DNA from: an uncultured Bacteroidia bacterium
Lineage (GTDB): Bacteria > Bacteroidota > Bacteroidia > Bacteroidales > UBA932
DNA: 26,695 bases
Assembly: GCA_902767465.1 (NCBI GenBank)
Contig: CACXHM010000222.1
Span: 1 to 26,695, forward strand
Direction: 5' to 3'
This document shows positions 13,689-22,752 of this stretch, in pieces. The number at the start of each line of letters is the position of its first letter. Positions within the stretch are counted from its first letter, which is position 1. The translations under genes and the position numbers were made by a program. The notes under the pieces were generated by a model. The model ran no database searches, was not told where the DNA came from, and saw nothing but the letters and a program-made list of their open reading frames with translations.

Positions 13689-15619
13689 TGATAATGTTCT
13701 ACGTAATAAATATGTCCATCTTCGGCGCCCAGCAGCAGATCCGGCACTCCGTCGGCGTTCCAGTCTACCGTAGCGGGGCTGGTAGTGTGATGTTCGAGTT
13801 CAGTGGAAGTGAGATCTCCCTTGAAAGTCAGTTTGTATAATTCTCCGTCCCAACCGAGTCCCTTGAACCAGGCAGCACCCATCTTGGCATCGGTAATCAC
13901 GTCCGGAAGGCCATCCTGATCCCAGTCGGTAACCCAGATCTTGCGCCTTCCGCCGCGGCCTCCCGGACGGTAGTTCATCAGCAGCAGACCGGGATCGGCG
14001 TTGCGTACCCCGTCCATATTGTAATAGTCCGAACAGTTGTCGCACCAGAAGATGCGTTTGGGAGGATTCAGTCTTCCGTCGGCACGGCCTTCATACCAGC
14101 TGAGGTAGGCTTCCGTGTCGAGCATCACCAGGTCTTGCAGTCCATCGCCGTTGAAATCAGTCACGAAAGGAGTGGTACGCCACTGGGTCACCAGTTCGGA
14201 TGGTCCAGGATTCCACCAGTTACCTTCCGGTTTCGGAGCGGGACCGTCCCAGGCCACTTCCACGTTGCGGGCTTTTTCAAGCTTGAGTTTACCCTTGCCC
14301 TTGCCCCGATACCATTGGATCTTTCCGAAAATCTGGTTCATGACTACGTCAAGACGGCCATCTCCGTCCCAGTCGGTAACAATAGGAACGGTATATCCCC
14401 ACTTGCGTTCGGCAGGACCCTGGATGGATCCGTTGTATCCGGCCATGACGCGCAGCGTCTTACCGCCGCACTTGAACAGCCTGGGAGCAGCCCACGAAGG
14501 ATTCGGGCCGCCGGTAAGATTTTTGAAGAAAGCAAGCTCCCCGGCAGAATTGCCTACAACCAGATCCTCAAGCCCGTCGCCGTCCCAGTCTACCGGAACG
14601 GGGGTACAAAGTGCACCGAACTTGAGGAGATCCGCCTTCTGCATGAAAAGCTGCGGCGATTTGAACAGGGGCATTCCCTTATATTTCCTGCCGGTATTCC
14701 TCACCCACGCCACGGTTCCGTCTTCATCTCCGACGATCAGGTCCACATGTCCGTCGCCGTCCCAGTCGAAGGGAACCGGAATGATCATGGATATGTGGAA
14801 ACGTATTTCCCCGTGCCTGTTGGCTATGCGCCTGCCCTTTGCGAAGGCGGGTTTTTCGCGGGTGCCGATGTTCTCAAACCAGGTCAGTCCGTCGGTGAAT
14901 TCACCGCAGATCAGGTCAAGGTCGCCGTCACCGTCGAAATCGGCGACGCTCGGCACCGGGGCCCCTTCCGTCTCGATCTGCTCACCGTCCGCGAAGATGC
15001 GTCCCCTGTTATAGAGGGTGCCGTCCACGTTCTCAAGCAGATACACGTGTCCGCGCAGAGGGCCGTTGGTCCATACGCCGTTGGAATCGTAGGCGCGGTC
15101 CCAGCCATAATCATCGTAGGTATCCACACCAACCACTACGTCGGTATCTCCGTCACCGTCCCAATCGACATAGTTCCACATGTTGGAGCGGTTTCCCCCG
15201 TAGTCGTCCTGAATGCGGCGGCCCCTATACTTTATTTTGACGGGATTGGCATAGAAGTCGTTGAAATAGTTTTCGTATTCAATGCCTTTACCCAGAACCC
15301 TGGGCTCCCCGTCCACGTAGCTGACGCGCAAGCAGTTGACTCCTTTTTCGCAAATCTTAACCGCCTTGTCGAAGAAAGGTTTGCGGTTGGTTCCGATGTT
15401 CTTGAAGAAATAGGTGCCGTGATAGGGAACGTCCGGTGCCGAAATCACCAGGTCGTTCACCCCGTCGCCGTCGTAGTCGACCGGGAGCGGCATGCCCCAG
15501 AGTCCCACGGCAAGTTCCACCTTGATATCGTTGTTGTACGCGACGGCCTCAGCGGCGGGAGGTGTCCCGCCCTGAAGCATCGCCGCACTTGCAAGTATTA
15601 CTGTAAGACTGTTCAGCAT
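13685..15619 (-). CDS. FG-GAP/VCBS repeat beta-propeller protein, 644 aa
   Basis: Predicted exported calcium-binding beta-propeller. Signal peptide about 1-25 (VILASAAMLQGG...AAEA), without a clear lipobox. Nine copies of a DxDxDGxxDL calcium loop are spread from about residue 48 to 624, for example VDYDGDGVNDLVIS, VDWDGDGDTDVVVG, ADFDGDGDLDLICG, TDFNGDGLQDLVML and VDWNADGVPDLLLG. In two late copies a position is changed (DWDQDG, DWNADG). Between loops lie WFENIGTREKPAF-type strands, as in FG-GAP blades. No polysaccharide lyase or hydrolase domain is recognised, so it may be a binding protein or a lyase-like propeller of unknown activity. It starts three bases after the FISUMP lipoprotein stop and overlaps the hydrolase by four. 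Confidence 0.85.
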   Translation of the reverse strand: MLNSLTVILASAAMLQGGTPPAAEAVAYNNDIKVELAVGLWGMPLPVDYDGDGVNDLVISAPDVPYHGTYFFKNIGTNRKPFFDKAVKICEKGVNCLRVSYVDGEPRVLGKGIEYENYFNDFYANPVKIKYRGRRIQDDYGGNRSNMWNYVDWDGDGDTDVVVGVDTYDDYGWDRAYDSNGVWTNGPLRGHVYLLENVDGTLYNRGRIFADGEQIETEGAPVPSVADFDGDGDLDLICGEFTDGLTWFENIGTREKPAFAKGRRIANRHGEIRFHISMIIPVPFDWDGDGHVDLIVGDEDGTVAWVRNTGRKYKGMPLFKSPQLFMQKADLLKFGALCTPVPVDWDGDGLEDLVVGNSAGELAFFKNLTGGPNPSWAAPRLFKCGGKTLRVMAGYNGSIQGPAERKWGYTVPIVTDWDGDGRLDVVMNQIFGKIQWYRGKGKGKLKLEKARNVEVAWDGPAPKPEGNWWNPGPSELVTQWRTTPFVTDFNGDGLQDLVMLDTEAYLSWYEGRADGRLNPPKRIFWCDNCSDYYNMDGVRNADPGLLLMNYRPGGRGGRRKIWVTDWDQDGLPDVITDAKMGAAWFKGLGWDGELYKLTFKGDLTSTELEHHTTSPATVDWNADGVPDLLLGAEDGHIYYVEHYQ

Positions 15620-15622
15620 GGC

Positions 15623-17344
15623 TTATTCCTTAACGCAACGGACTCCAATTCCTACAGACGGGTAAAGCGCCCTGAGTTCGGGGCCGTCAAGGCACCTCTG
15701 ATCGGGTTTCGCAGAACTGAACTGCATGAGACGGTAATGCTCACGCGTGTTGGATCCGCTCACTTCTGTCTTAAAGAAGGATCCGAGCCAGTAGTTGCCT
15801 TCAATTGCTGTCCTGCTGGCAAGACCGGTCGTCCTGGGACGTTCGCCCGTGCAGGGCAGCCAGAGTTTCGATCCGTCGGCAGCCGTATAGAGGAGGCCCA
15901 TGTTATTGGAATCGACCACGGCAGAGGGTTCCTTTACGAACTGGTAAGGATTCACGTCGTTGCCGTCGGCATCCTTGGTTATCACAGGCACCTTCCAGCC
16001 CTGAGGACATGGATCGTACTCGCTCTTCACCCCGGTTTCACCGCCCCAGAAGTCCTTTGCCGCATCCGCATCGATTCCAGCCCACCAGGCGAAGGTGGCG
16101 GCGTTGCGCTCGATGAAGTAATCGGGATGGGCAGTGGCAGTAGCCTGGTCTATGGTTCCGCTCGAAGGCCATATCTTATAGTATTTGGAATCGACGACAA
16201 CGGTTATGGGGCTGCCGTCGGCTTTGAACAGCTGGTATTCAGCGGTTCCTGAGGACACCTTGGAGAAAGGCCTCGGAAGAGGATCCTTGCGTCCGAACTG
16301 ATATGCCTGTCCGATTGCACCGATATCGCCGACCGTGGCACTTACGGCACCGAGGTTTCGGTCCATGAAGGTAAATCCGTTGATAGTCACGGCAGTCGCT
16401 TCGGGATCGAAGTCGCAGACCCATACATGCCAGCTCCAGAGGATGTCGCCGTTGTCGTTCTTGCCGAGCACGAGCGCGTTGCCGGGCGTTCCCTCATTGG
16501 TGACGACGCTGATCTCGGATCCGTCGATGGAGACGGACTTGATGAGGGCGGGAGCGTCCTGCCACTCGATTTCCACGTTGGTAATGGTGGAATATTTGCT
16601 GTCGAAGACGAGAGTCCCGCCGGGTTTCACGATATAGCAGTTGTAGGATACGGGCTTGTCGGGCACGCCTATAACCTCGACGGGTGTTGAGCAGCTGGCT
16701 TCACGCATGAAATCGTCCCGTACCTTGAGCACTACCGAAACGGTGCCGTCGCCGGCACTCTCAGGTGCACTTACGGTAACGGTGCCAGTGGCGCTTACCG
16801 CATCATATGAGATTCCTACCACATTCAGAGGGGTCACCACATCCGACTCAACCGGGGTCTCAAGCACGGCAGGGCCGAGTTTTTCCACACGGAAGCCCAG
16901 TTCTATGGGATCGCCCGCAGCGTTCACCGTATAGGATTCGCCCGTGAAATAGACAAGGATGTCATCCATGCCTTCTGCAGTACTTGCAAGCGCGATGCTG
17001 GCCGTGGCAGTCCTGTCGTTCTTCACGTCCCGGACTACGACCTTTGCCGTGGTAACCCCGAGCTTTTCAGGTGTCATCACCGACAGCACACCCTTTCCGG
17101 TATTCTGGTCGAGATGTACGCTGGAACTCCATGCCTTGTTTTTCATGGTAGCTTCAACCTCTACATCGGCATCCTCGATGCCGCTCACGGTGAATTCTAT
17201 CTGGTTCGTTACGCCGAGCTGGAGTTTGTACTTGCTTTCCGCAAAACTTATCTCCAGTTGCGGGTAATGCTGTTTACTGTTTTCTTCCGTCTCGCAGGAG
17301 AGGAAGCCCAGCAAAATGATGGCGGACAGAAAAAACTTTTTCAT
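15623..17344 (-). CDS. Lipoprotein with Ig-like repeats and C-terminal FISUMP-type domain, 573 aa
   Basis: Predicted surface lipoprotein of unknown function. Lipobox GFLSC with C17. Residues about 30-225 form Ig/cadherin-like beta repeats (VEVEATMKNKAW, TTAKVVVRDVKNDRTATASI, then VSVVLKVRDDFMREASC). The C-terminal part from about 330 carries the hallmarks of the Fibrobacter succinogenes major paralogous domain: FMDRNLGAVSA, YQFGRKDPLPRP, YDPCPQGWKVP, WLPCTGERP, and the ending VGIGVRCVKE. In other Bacteroidetes such proteins are cell-surface and of unclear role, perhaps ligand binding. It follows the second phosphoesterase by 11 bases and precedes the FG-GAP gene by three. Together with the other lipoproteins here it may form a ligand-capturing set on SusCD; that is inference. 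Confidence 0.8.
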   Translation of the reverse strand: MKKFFLSAIILLGFLSCETEENSKQHYPQLEISFAESKYKLQLGVTNQIEFTVSGIEDADVEVEATMKNKAWSSSVHLDQNTGKGVLSVMTPEKLGVTTAKVVVRDVKNDRTATASIALASTAEGMDDILVYFTGESYTVNAAGDPIELGFRVEKLGPAVLETPVESDVVTPLNVVGISYDAVSATGTVTVSAPESAGDGTVSVVLKVRDDFMREASCSTPVEVIGVPDKPVSYNCYIVKPGGTLVFDSKYSTITNVEIEWQDAPALIKSVSIDGSEISVVTNEGTPGNALVLGKNDNGDILWSWHVWVCDFDPEATAVTINGFTFMDRNLGAVSATVGDIGAIGQAYQFGRKDPLPRPFSKVSSGTAEYQLFKADGSPITVVVDSKYYKIWPSSGTIDQATATAHPDYFIERNAATFAWWAGIDADAAKDFWGGETGVKSEYDPCPQGWKVPVITKDADGNDVNPYQFVKEPSAVVDSNNMGLLYTAADGSKLWLPCTGERPRTTGLASRTAIEGNYWLGSFFKTEVSGSNTREHYRLMQFSSAKPDQRCLDGPELRALYPSVGIGVRCVKE

Positions 17345-17355
17345 ATTGTCATTCT

Positions 17356-18918
17356 TTATTTATTTCCGAGAAACATGTCGAGGCCGAAATGCGCCGGTCT
17401 TTCCAGCGTTTGTTTATATACCTTGCCGAAACGGTCGGTAACCGTAATTTCTATGGAGGAATCCGGCCTGGAGGCCCTTGCAGTGAACATGTGGTTGTTC
17501 GGCATTGACTTGAAGGCCCCTTTGCCGAGCTTGGTATGGTCTATTCCGAGCCGGTACAGCGGATCCCTGATGAATGCACGCTGCACGTCAAGGTCCTTTC
17601 CGTCTTCTTTCAAGGACACTGTCCAGGCGGGGTCATAGTTGAACACATTCACCCAGATGGTATTGTCGGGAGCTCCTTCCCGCAATTCTTCCGGGATGAC
17701 GTTGACATCGTACCCGCGGAACTGGCACTCATCAGCCTTGAACCCTACAGCCTTATAGTACCAGCTGAGGTTGCTTCCGTCGATTGTATAGACCGAATAT
17801 CCTCCCGGAACTCCGTCGCGGATGATATTGAGTCCACAGTATTGCTTTGTTTTCCATGAGGCCGCGGAAACTCCTATATTGTTGTGTTCCAGAACCCTGG
17901 AATTGATTTGCACGAAATAGTTTTCATGCGTGTGCGCTGTAAGGAGATGGACACTCCCGAATTTCCGGAACATGTTCAGCACGTCGGCACCGTAATAACC
18001 GTCGTTGAATCCGTCCCGGAAGCGGTCCTCACCCTTGTCAACCCCTTCCAGACGGCTGAACGGAGCATGTGCCACCAGAAGTATGGGCGTATCGGGGGCC
18101 ACATTCTTAAGGTCGTTCCTGAGCCACCTCAACTGTACCCCGTCCAGGTGCGTATGGTAGCCTTTGGCAGATACCCAGCCGTTCTCGTCGGCGGGCTGGT
18201 CGTAGAAGATGTTGTCGAGGAACACGATATGATACGCCCCGATATTGATTGAATAATAGTTGGGTCCTATAACTTCGCGGTAGGTCTTCGAAGAATTGAA
18301 GTCGCCACCGCCTCCGCGAAGGTCGTTGTCGTGGTTTCCCATGCAATGATAAATCTGGAAAGGCAGCACGGAAACCTCTTTAAGATATTCCGGAAGGCCG
18401 AAATTATGGGTGTACCACTTATTGTCCGAAGTCATGTCGCCCACGGTCAGCCCGTAAACGGGGACATCCTTCAGTTTCTCATATTCCGCAAGTACATCGG
18501 GGAAAAAACCTTCATGGGCCTGTTCAAGGTCCTTTTCTTTCTTATCCCCGACAAGATGTATGTCATTATATACTATGAGATTACATTTGCTCTGATCCAC
18601 TTTCTTCAGGCTGAAATCCGCCGAAGCTTTGCTGAGCGAAGCGGACAGCCTCTTGAAAAACACCGGCAGGACACCGTCCGAGGGGACCTCGTATCCCGAC
18701 GGAACCGAAATAAAAACATATCCCAGTTCCAGTTTGCTCTTGATGGTATAGCAGCCCTGTGCATCTGTGAGCACTACGTTTTCGCCGTCGGATACGCTCA
18801 CCCCGGCAAGCGGTTCCCCTTCACAGCTCACGCGCCCCGTCACCACCGTGGCGGACAGGGAGACGGAGGCGAAAAGTAAAAGCGCCGCAGGCAGCAGCCT
18901 ATGAAGCAGTCTATTCAT
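17356..18918 (-). CDS. Calcineurin-like phosphoesterase with MetallophosN and MetallophosC domains (second paralogue), 520 aa
   Basis: Close relative of the enzyme at 6759-8318, same order of parts: signal peptide (about 1-22, LLLFASVSLSA), beta N-domain (GRVSCEGEPLAGVSVSDG), metallophosphatase core, C-terminal beta domain (ITVTDRFGKVYKQTLERP). Metal-site motifs: D119 and H121 in YNDIHL, D161 in VGDMTSD, GNHD at 194-197, H284 in AHAPF. The last motif reads AHTH (A328, H329, H331) where both paralogues have GHTH; the metal-binding histidines are kept but the Gly is lost. The N-terminus has no lipobox, so it is probably periplasmic. Its ATG overlaps the stop of the preceding phosphoesterase gene by eight bases (ATGAATAG). 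Substrate unknown; a phosphodiester or phosphomonoester on an imported oligomer is the natural guess. Confidence 0.9.
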   Translation of the reverse strand: MNRLLHRLLPAALLLFASVSLSATVVTGRVSCEGEPLAGVSVSDGENVVLTDAQGCYTIKSKLELGYVFISVPSGYEVPSDGVLPVFFKRLSASLSKASADFSLKKVDQSKCNLIVYNDIHLVGDKKEKDLEQAHEGFFPDVLAEYEKLKDVPVYGLTVGDMTSDNKWYTHNFGLPEYLKEVSVLPFQIYHCMGNHDNDLRGGGGDFNSSKTYREVIGPNYYSINIGAYHIVFLDNIFYDQPADENGWVSAKGYHTHLDGVQLRWLRNDLKNVAPDTPILLVAHAPFSRLEGVDKGEDRFRDGFNDGYYGADVLNMFRKFGSVHLLTAHTHENYFVQINSRVLEHNNIGVSAASWKTKQYCGLNIIRDGVPGGYSVYTIDGSNLSWYYKAVGFKADECQFRGYDVNVIPEELREGAPDNTIWVNVFNYDPAWTVSLKEDGKDLDVQRAFIRDPLYRLGIDHTKLGKGAFKSMPNNHMFTARASRPDSSIEITVTDRFGKVYKQTLERPAHFGLDMFLGNK

Positions 18919-20833
18919 AGTTCGCGATAGTTAGAGAATATGGTCTTTTGAATTCTTTCGAATACACATTGCCGAACCGTTCGGTAACCTTCACCTGCAG
19001 TGTGGAATAAGGCGAAGATGCGACCGCGCGGAAAATATGTCCGGTGTTCACCGGGGTTGTCTGCGAGGATATCTGCGTAGGGAAAATCATCTTGTAAACC
19101 GGATCCTGCCGGTATATCCTCTGCACGTCGAGAGGTTTTCCGAATTCAGATACCTCAACCTTCCACTCCCAGTCCCAGTTGTACACGTTCACCAGCACGG
19201 CGTTCGCTTCGCTGTCGTCGCGCAGATAATCCGGGACCTGGTTCAGATCGACACAGTGGAACTGTCCGTCCCCGACGGAACGGCCGATGGATTTGTGCTG
19301 CCATTTGATGTCGGTCCCGTCGATATCCCAGATCTGGTAACCTCCTATGCAGCCGTCCCTGCAGTAGTGGAGTTTTGTTTTTGTATACCACTCGCAGAGC
19401 CAGGTGGAGGCACTGCTCGCGCACATGTTATGCTCGAAGAGGTTTTCAGTCACCTGCACATTCTGATTGAAATGCGTATGTCCCGTAAGGAAATGCACAT
19501 CCTTGAATCCCTTCAGGCAGTCCACGAAATCGGCTATGTCCTCGTAGGAGTCAAAATGCGGGTAAACGGTGTTTACCGAATTGGCAAGGTAGAGCGGACA
19601 GTGCGACACTATTATGACCGGGGTCGAATAATCCACCTTCAGCAGGTCCTTGCGCAGATACTCCAACTGGTAGTCGGTAAAGTGCACGTAATAGCCCCTC
19701 ACCCTCGTAGCGGAGGAATTGTCATAAACTATGTCGTCAAGCACTATATAATGGACCTTCCCCATGTCGAAGGAATACCAGTTGGGGCCTATCACCTTTT
19801 TCCAGGTGGATTCGGCATTCCAGTCGGAGGCCACGTACTGGGGATCGTTGTCGTGATTGCCCATGCAGTGGTAGATCGGGAGTTTCCAGTCTGCCACGTA
19901 GTCCCTCCAGTCGGTAAGGTCGTAACCGGAACTGACCCATCGGGCTTCCGTGGTCTGGTCACCTGCCGTGAGGATATATGCGGGGACCGTGGTCTTATCG
20001 ATGCTTTCGTTCAGGTCTGGCATGAAATAATTGTTGCACGAAACCAGATCATCGTTTGAATAATCGCTGATGTGCAGGTCGGTTACGAGGAAAAACCTGT
20101 GCACCGTGTTGTCAACAGGAGTGAAATTGAAATCCGCCGTCTCCTTCACGGAAAGGTCTGCCGAAGACAGATACTGGAAAAACTTCGGGATGCATCTGTC
20201 AACGGCCGCAAGGGCGTTTGCAGGAGTCTGGGCGAACACATAGCCGTTAGCCTTCTGCGATGCAAGGTTGTAATGTCCCTCGCTGTCGCTCACTGTAAAA
20301 GCGAACCCGTCGGAGACCACCACCTTTGCGGCAGGGTTCGAACCGATGCGCACCGTCCCGCTCACATTAACGCCAGCCGCGGATGCGGGAGTATCGCACA
20401 TGACGTACCTGTATCCGAGGCTCTGGCGCGTTTCTCCGGAAACTACGGCAAGGGAGTATTCCCCTGGAACCAGTTCCTCGGGAAGACGGAACGAGAGCTT
20501 TCCCGAGGAGAAGCTCTGCGCTTCCGCGGGAAGGTCGTCACCGTCATCGGCCTTGAAAATCAGGGAATAACCGCTCTTGAATCCGTTCATCCCTATCGAA
20601 AGGGTCTCGGAATGAAGGCAGGGAGCGAAGGCCCTGGGAAGGGTCACGTTACTTACAAGAAGCACATTTCCGCCTGCATCCGCACTGCTTTCATCCAGAT
20701 CGGAAAAGCCCTGGGCATATTCAGCATTTTCGGATTCGGGCTCATTGCCTCCGCCGCGTAATTCATCCGGCTTGGAGCATGAAAGCACGAAGGCTGCAAG
20801 CAGCATCGGCATCAGAAATATCCACCTTTTCAT
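18911..20833 (-). CDS. Calcineurin-like phosphoesterase lipoprotein with extra N-terminal Ig-like domain (first paralogue), 640 aa
   Basis: Membrane-anchored member of the trio. Lipobox VLSC with C19, then an acidic linker (EPESENAEYAQGFSDLDESS), which could direct it to the cell surface. An extra IPT/Ig-like domain spans about 55-150 (LRLPEELVPGEYSLAVVSG-like strands; seen as FRLPEELVPGEYSLAV). Then come the N-domain (about 155-240, VSGTVRIGSNPAAKVVVSDG), the catalytic core and the C-terminal beta domain (VKVTERFGNVYSKEFKRP). Metal motifs are complete: D252 and H254 in VTDLHIS, D292 in AGDQTTE, GNHD at 325-328, H411 in VSHCPL, GHTH at 451-454. It is more distant from the other two paralogues than they are from each other, and has several extra Cys around 470-500. 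It overlaps the next gene by eight bases and the previous one by four. Confidence 0.9.
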   Translation of the reverse strand: MKRWIFLMPMLLAAFVLSCSKPDELRGGGNEPESENAEYAQGFSDLDESSADAGGNVLLVSNVTLPRAFAPCLHSETLSIGMNGFKSGYSLIFKADDGDDLPAEAQSFSSGKLSFRLPEELVPGEYSLAVVSGETRQSLGYRYVMCDTPASAAGVNVSGTVRIGSNPAAKVVVSDGFAFTVSDSEGHYNLASQKANGYVFAQTPANALAAVDRCIPKFFQYLSSADLSVKETADFNFTPVDNTVHRFFLVTDLHISDYSNDDLVSCNNYFMPDLNESIDKTTVPAYILTAGDQTTEARWVSSGYDLTDWRDYVADWKLPIYHCMGNHDNDPQYVASDWNAESTWKKVIGPNWYSFDMGKVHYIVLDDIVYDNSSATRVRGYYVHFTDYQLEYLRKDLLKVDYSTPVIIVSHCPLYLANSVNTVYPHFDSYEDIADFVDCLKGFKDVHFLTGHTHFNQNVQVTENLFEHNMCASSASTWLCEWYTKTKLHYCRDGCIGGYQIWDIDGTDIKWQHKSIGRSVGDGQFHCVDLNQVPDYLRDDSEANAVLVNVYNWDWEWKVEVSEFGKPLDVQRIYRQDPVYKMIFPTQISSQTTPVNTGHIFRAVASSPYSTLQVKVTERFGNVYSKEFKRPYSLTIANYE

Positions 20834-22752
20834 AAGCTTGTAACCGTTATATTGTCAACATAAAAGCGGGGTCCGGTGCTCCTGACGTACAGGGTAGAGC
20901 CGGCAGCTACGCCGTTGAATTCGAAACCGACGTTGTGCCACTGTCCGTCGAAGAGCTGTGCACTGCTGCAGGTCTTTTCATCATCGGTATCTGCGTTGCG
21001 CACTCCGACGCGCACTGAGCCAATATCATATGAACCTGCGGCTGAATAATATGCCGCCAGATCCATTGTAACTTTTATTCTGGCATAGGCGGAGCTGAAG
21101 GCAGGTGCAAGGAAAAGGGATTCAGCACCGCGGATTCCAAGCCGCAGATACCCGTAGCGCATCCAGCAGTTCTGAGATCCAGGATAGAGCGGTCCGTCCA
21201 TGGCCACGTTCCCGAGCAGATTCCTGGCTCCGAGCCCTACGGCGTCCACACCGTCGGTGCAGTCGTCGAAGGGACAGAACATCACCGCACCCGAAGGAGC
21301 CGGCGTAGAAAAGGGCCTGCATGGAGTGAAAACCACGGAATGCAGCAGCCTCGGGTCTGAACGCTCATCCACATAGGGGACGCTGCCGCCGGTGCAAGGG
21401 GTCATGCTGGCGGGACGTATCCTCACATGCAGGGTGCCTCCGGCGGGAACCGCACTGATCCTTGGTATGTCGAAATATGAAGTGCAGCTCACCATCTGCG
21501 AGGAATTGTTTAGAGTGAAGGAATTACCCTCGACCCAGTTCTGCCCGTCGGAAGACCACTCAGTCTTCCATCCCGCGATGCCGCGGCTCATGTATTTGAA
21601 ATCCATGCGGACGGTGCCGTAAACTTCTTCGGAAACCGGGACGCTGATATGCCAGGCGGCGTCCATGCTCCAGGCCGCGCTCGAAATCGCGGGATTGTCC
21701 GAATTGCCGATCAGGGTGACCGCCTGACCGTCATCCCTGGTTATGCGGGCTCCGTTTGCAAAACAGACGGAGTTCCCGACAATGCCGGCATTCACGAGTT
21801 CCGTGCTCTTGCAGGCCAGAGAGAGGCATACCGGAAGGGTCGTTCCGGAACCAAATCCGCTGTCAGCCCCCACCGCAGCATTAAGATTGAGCACCGAATT
21901 GGCTTTCAGGGTTATTCCGGAATAATGGAAAGGGCAAACAGTGCCGTCATCCAGTATGACGGAAAGGAGCAGATCCCCCGTTTCATCTCCCGAAGGAAGG
22001 CATAGAAACCATAGCCCGCATCCGGCTGCGGATAAAGAGGGGGCATCCTGGAATTCGATAGTAAGCGCCTTGCCGGCATTGCCCTTGAGGCTTAGCACGG
22101 CGGGGACGGACGTGATATCTGCAGTCCCCTTGACGCCGGCGAGAGGAAGGACTTCGGACGAGAGCACCGCTTTCACTATTTTTCTTCCGGACAGTGATGC
22201 ATCTGCCGAGACCCTGGCCCTCACGATGCTGAAAGCATGACGGAAACTGAAATGGACGTCAGTCTTTTCACCTATCGAGGCATTGTCTTTGGACATGGTC
22301 GCCTGCGCGCTCACAAGATCGACTGCTGCAAACGAAGACAAGTCCTCTGCAGAGGCATATTTGAGCAGGGACGGTATCTCGAAAGGCACAGTTGTCGGGC
22401 CAAAATCGTTGATATTATAAGGAGAGTAGGCCTGAAAAGCATAGTTTCCTTCTCCGGACCACACTATTGCATCGTTCACAGCAAGGAAACGGGCGATTCC
22501 GCTTCCAGGAGTTTCGGGATCTACTTCGTAAGGGAGATTGTCACCGATACTGAATCCGTCCACGGAGCCAAAGATGCCAACCATGTCATCCTGAAGCCAG
22601 TGTTGCGACAGGTCGTCCGAAACGCTGCTCTTAAGGCTGGCGAAACTGCTCCCGAAACGCACAGGACCGCGGACTCCACCGCTTCCGTCGTGCATGCCTT
22701 CGCATGCCGGAAGCAGCAGGACCGCTGCGATTATTGCAAAAGCTTTTCTCAT
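20830..22752 (-). CDS. Fimbrillin-like lipoprotein with C-terminal beta (binding-module-like) region, 640 aa
   Basis: Predicted surface lipoprotein without recognised catalytic motif. Lipobox LLPAC with C17. The N-terminal half (about 30-300) resembles fimbrillin/Mfa-like domains: QHWLQDDMVGIFGS, YAFQAYSPYNIND, FSFRHAFSIVRARVSAD and the closing SGITLKANSVLNLNAAVG. The middle (about 310-480) is a beta-rich segment of the kind used to compare clothing-type jelly-rolls (GWKTEWSSDGQNWVEGNSFT). The C-terminus (about 495-640) ends in GPRFYVDNITVTSL, the usual last strand of jelly-roll binding modules. Position three after susD suggests a surface ligand-binding protein comparable to SusE/SusF or SGBP, which is inference from gene order. 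It overlaps both neighbours by four bases (ATGA), hence tight translational coupling. Confidence 0.72.
   Translation of the reverse strand: MRKAFAIIAAVLLLPACEGMHDGSGGVRGPVRFGSSFASLKSSVSDDLSQHWLQDDMVGIFGSVDGFSIGDNLPYEVDPETPGSGIARFLAVNDAIVWSGEGNYAFQAYSPYNINDFGPTTVPFEIPSLLKYASAEDLSSFAAVDLVSAQATMSKDNASIGEKTDVHFSFRHAFSIVRARVSADASLSGRKIVKAVLSSEVLPLAGVKGTADITSVPAVLSLKGNAGKALTIEFQDAPSLSAAGCGLWFLCLPSGDETGDLLLSVILDDGTVCPFHYSGITLKANSVLNLNAAVGADSGFGSGTTLPVCLSLACKSTELVNAGIVGNSVCFANGARITRDDGQAVTLIGNSDNPAISSAAWSMDAAWHISVPVSEEVYGTVRMDFKYMSRGIAGWKTEWSSDGQNWVEGNSFTLNNSSQMVSCTSYFDIPRISAVPAGGTLHVRIRPASMTPCTGGSVPYVDERSDPRLLHSVVFTPCRPFSTPAPSGAVMFCPFDDCTDGVDAVGLGARNLLGNVAMDGPLYPGSQNCWMRYGYLRLGIRGAESLFLAPAFSSAYARIKVTMDLAAYYSAAGSYDIGSVRVGVRNADTDDEKTCSSAQLFDGQWHNVGFEFNGVAAGSTLYVRSTGPRFYVDNITVTSL

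Noticed and set aside
13685..15619. Recurrent short DNA pattern resembling CGTCGCCGTCCCAGTC, first considered as direct repeats or a CRISPR-like array
   Set aside because: The repeats are unevenly spaced and encode the DWDGDG calcium loops of the FG-GAP protein.
14135..16252. Plus-strand open frame of 705 codons opposite the FG-GAP and FISUMP genes
   Set aside because: It spans two genes with clear domains on the other strand, has no recognisable domain, and long antisense frames are expected from this codon usage.
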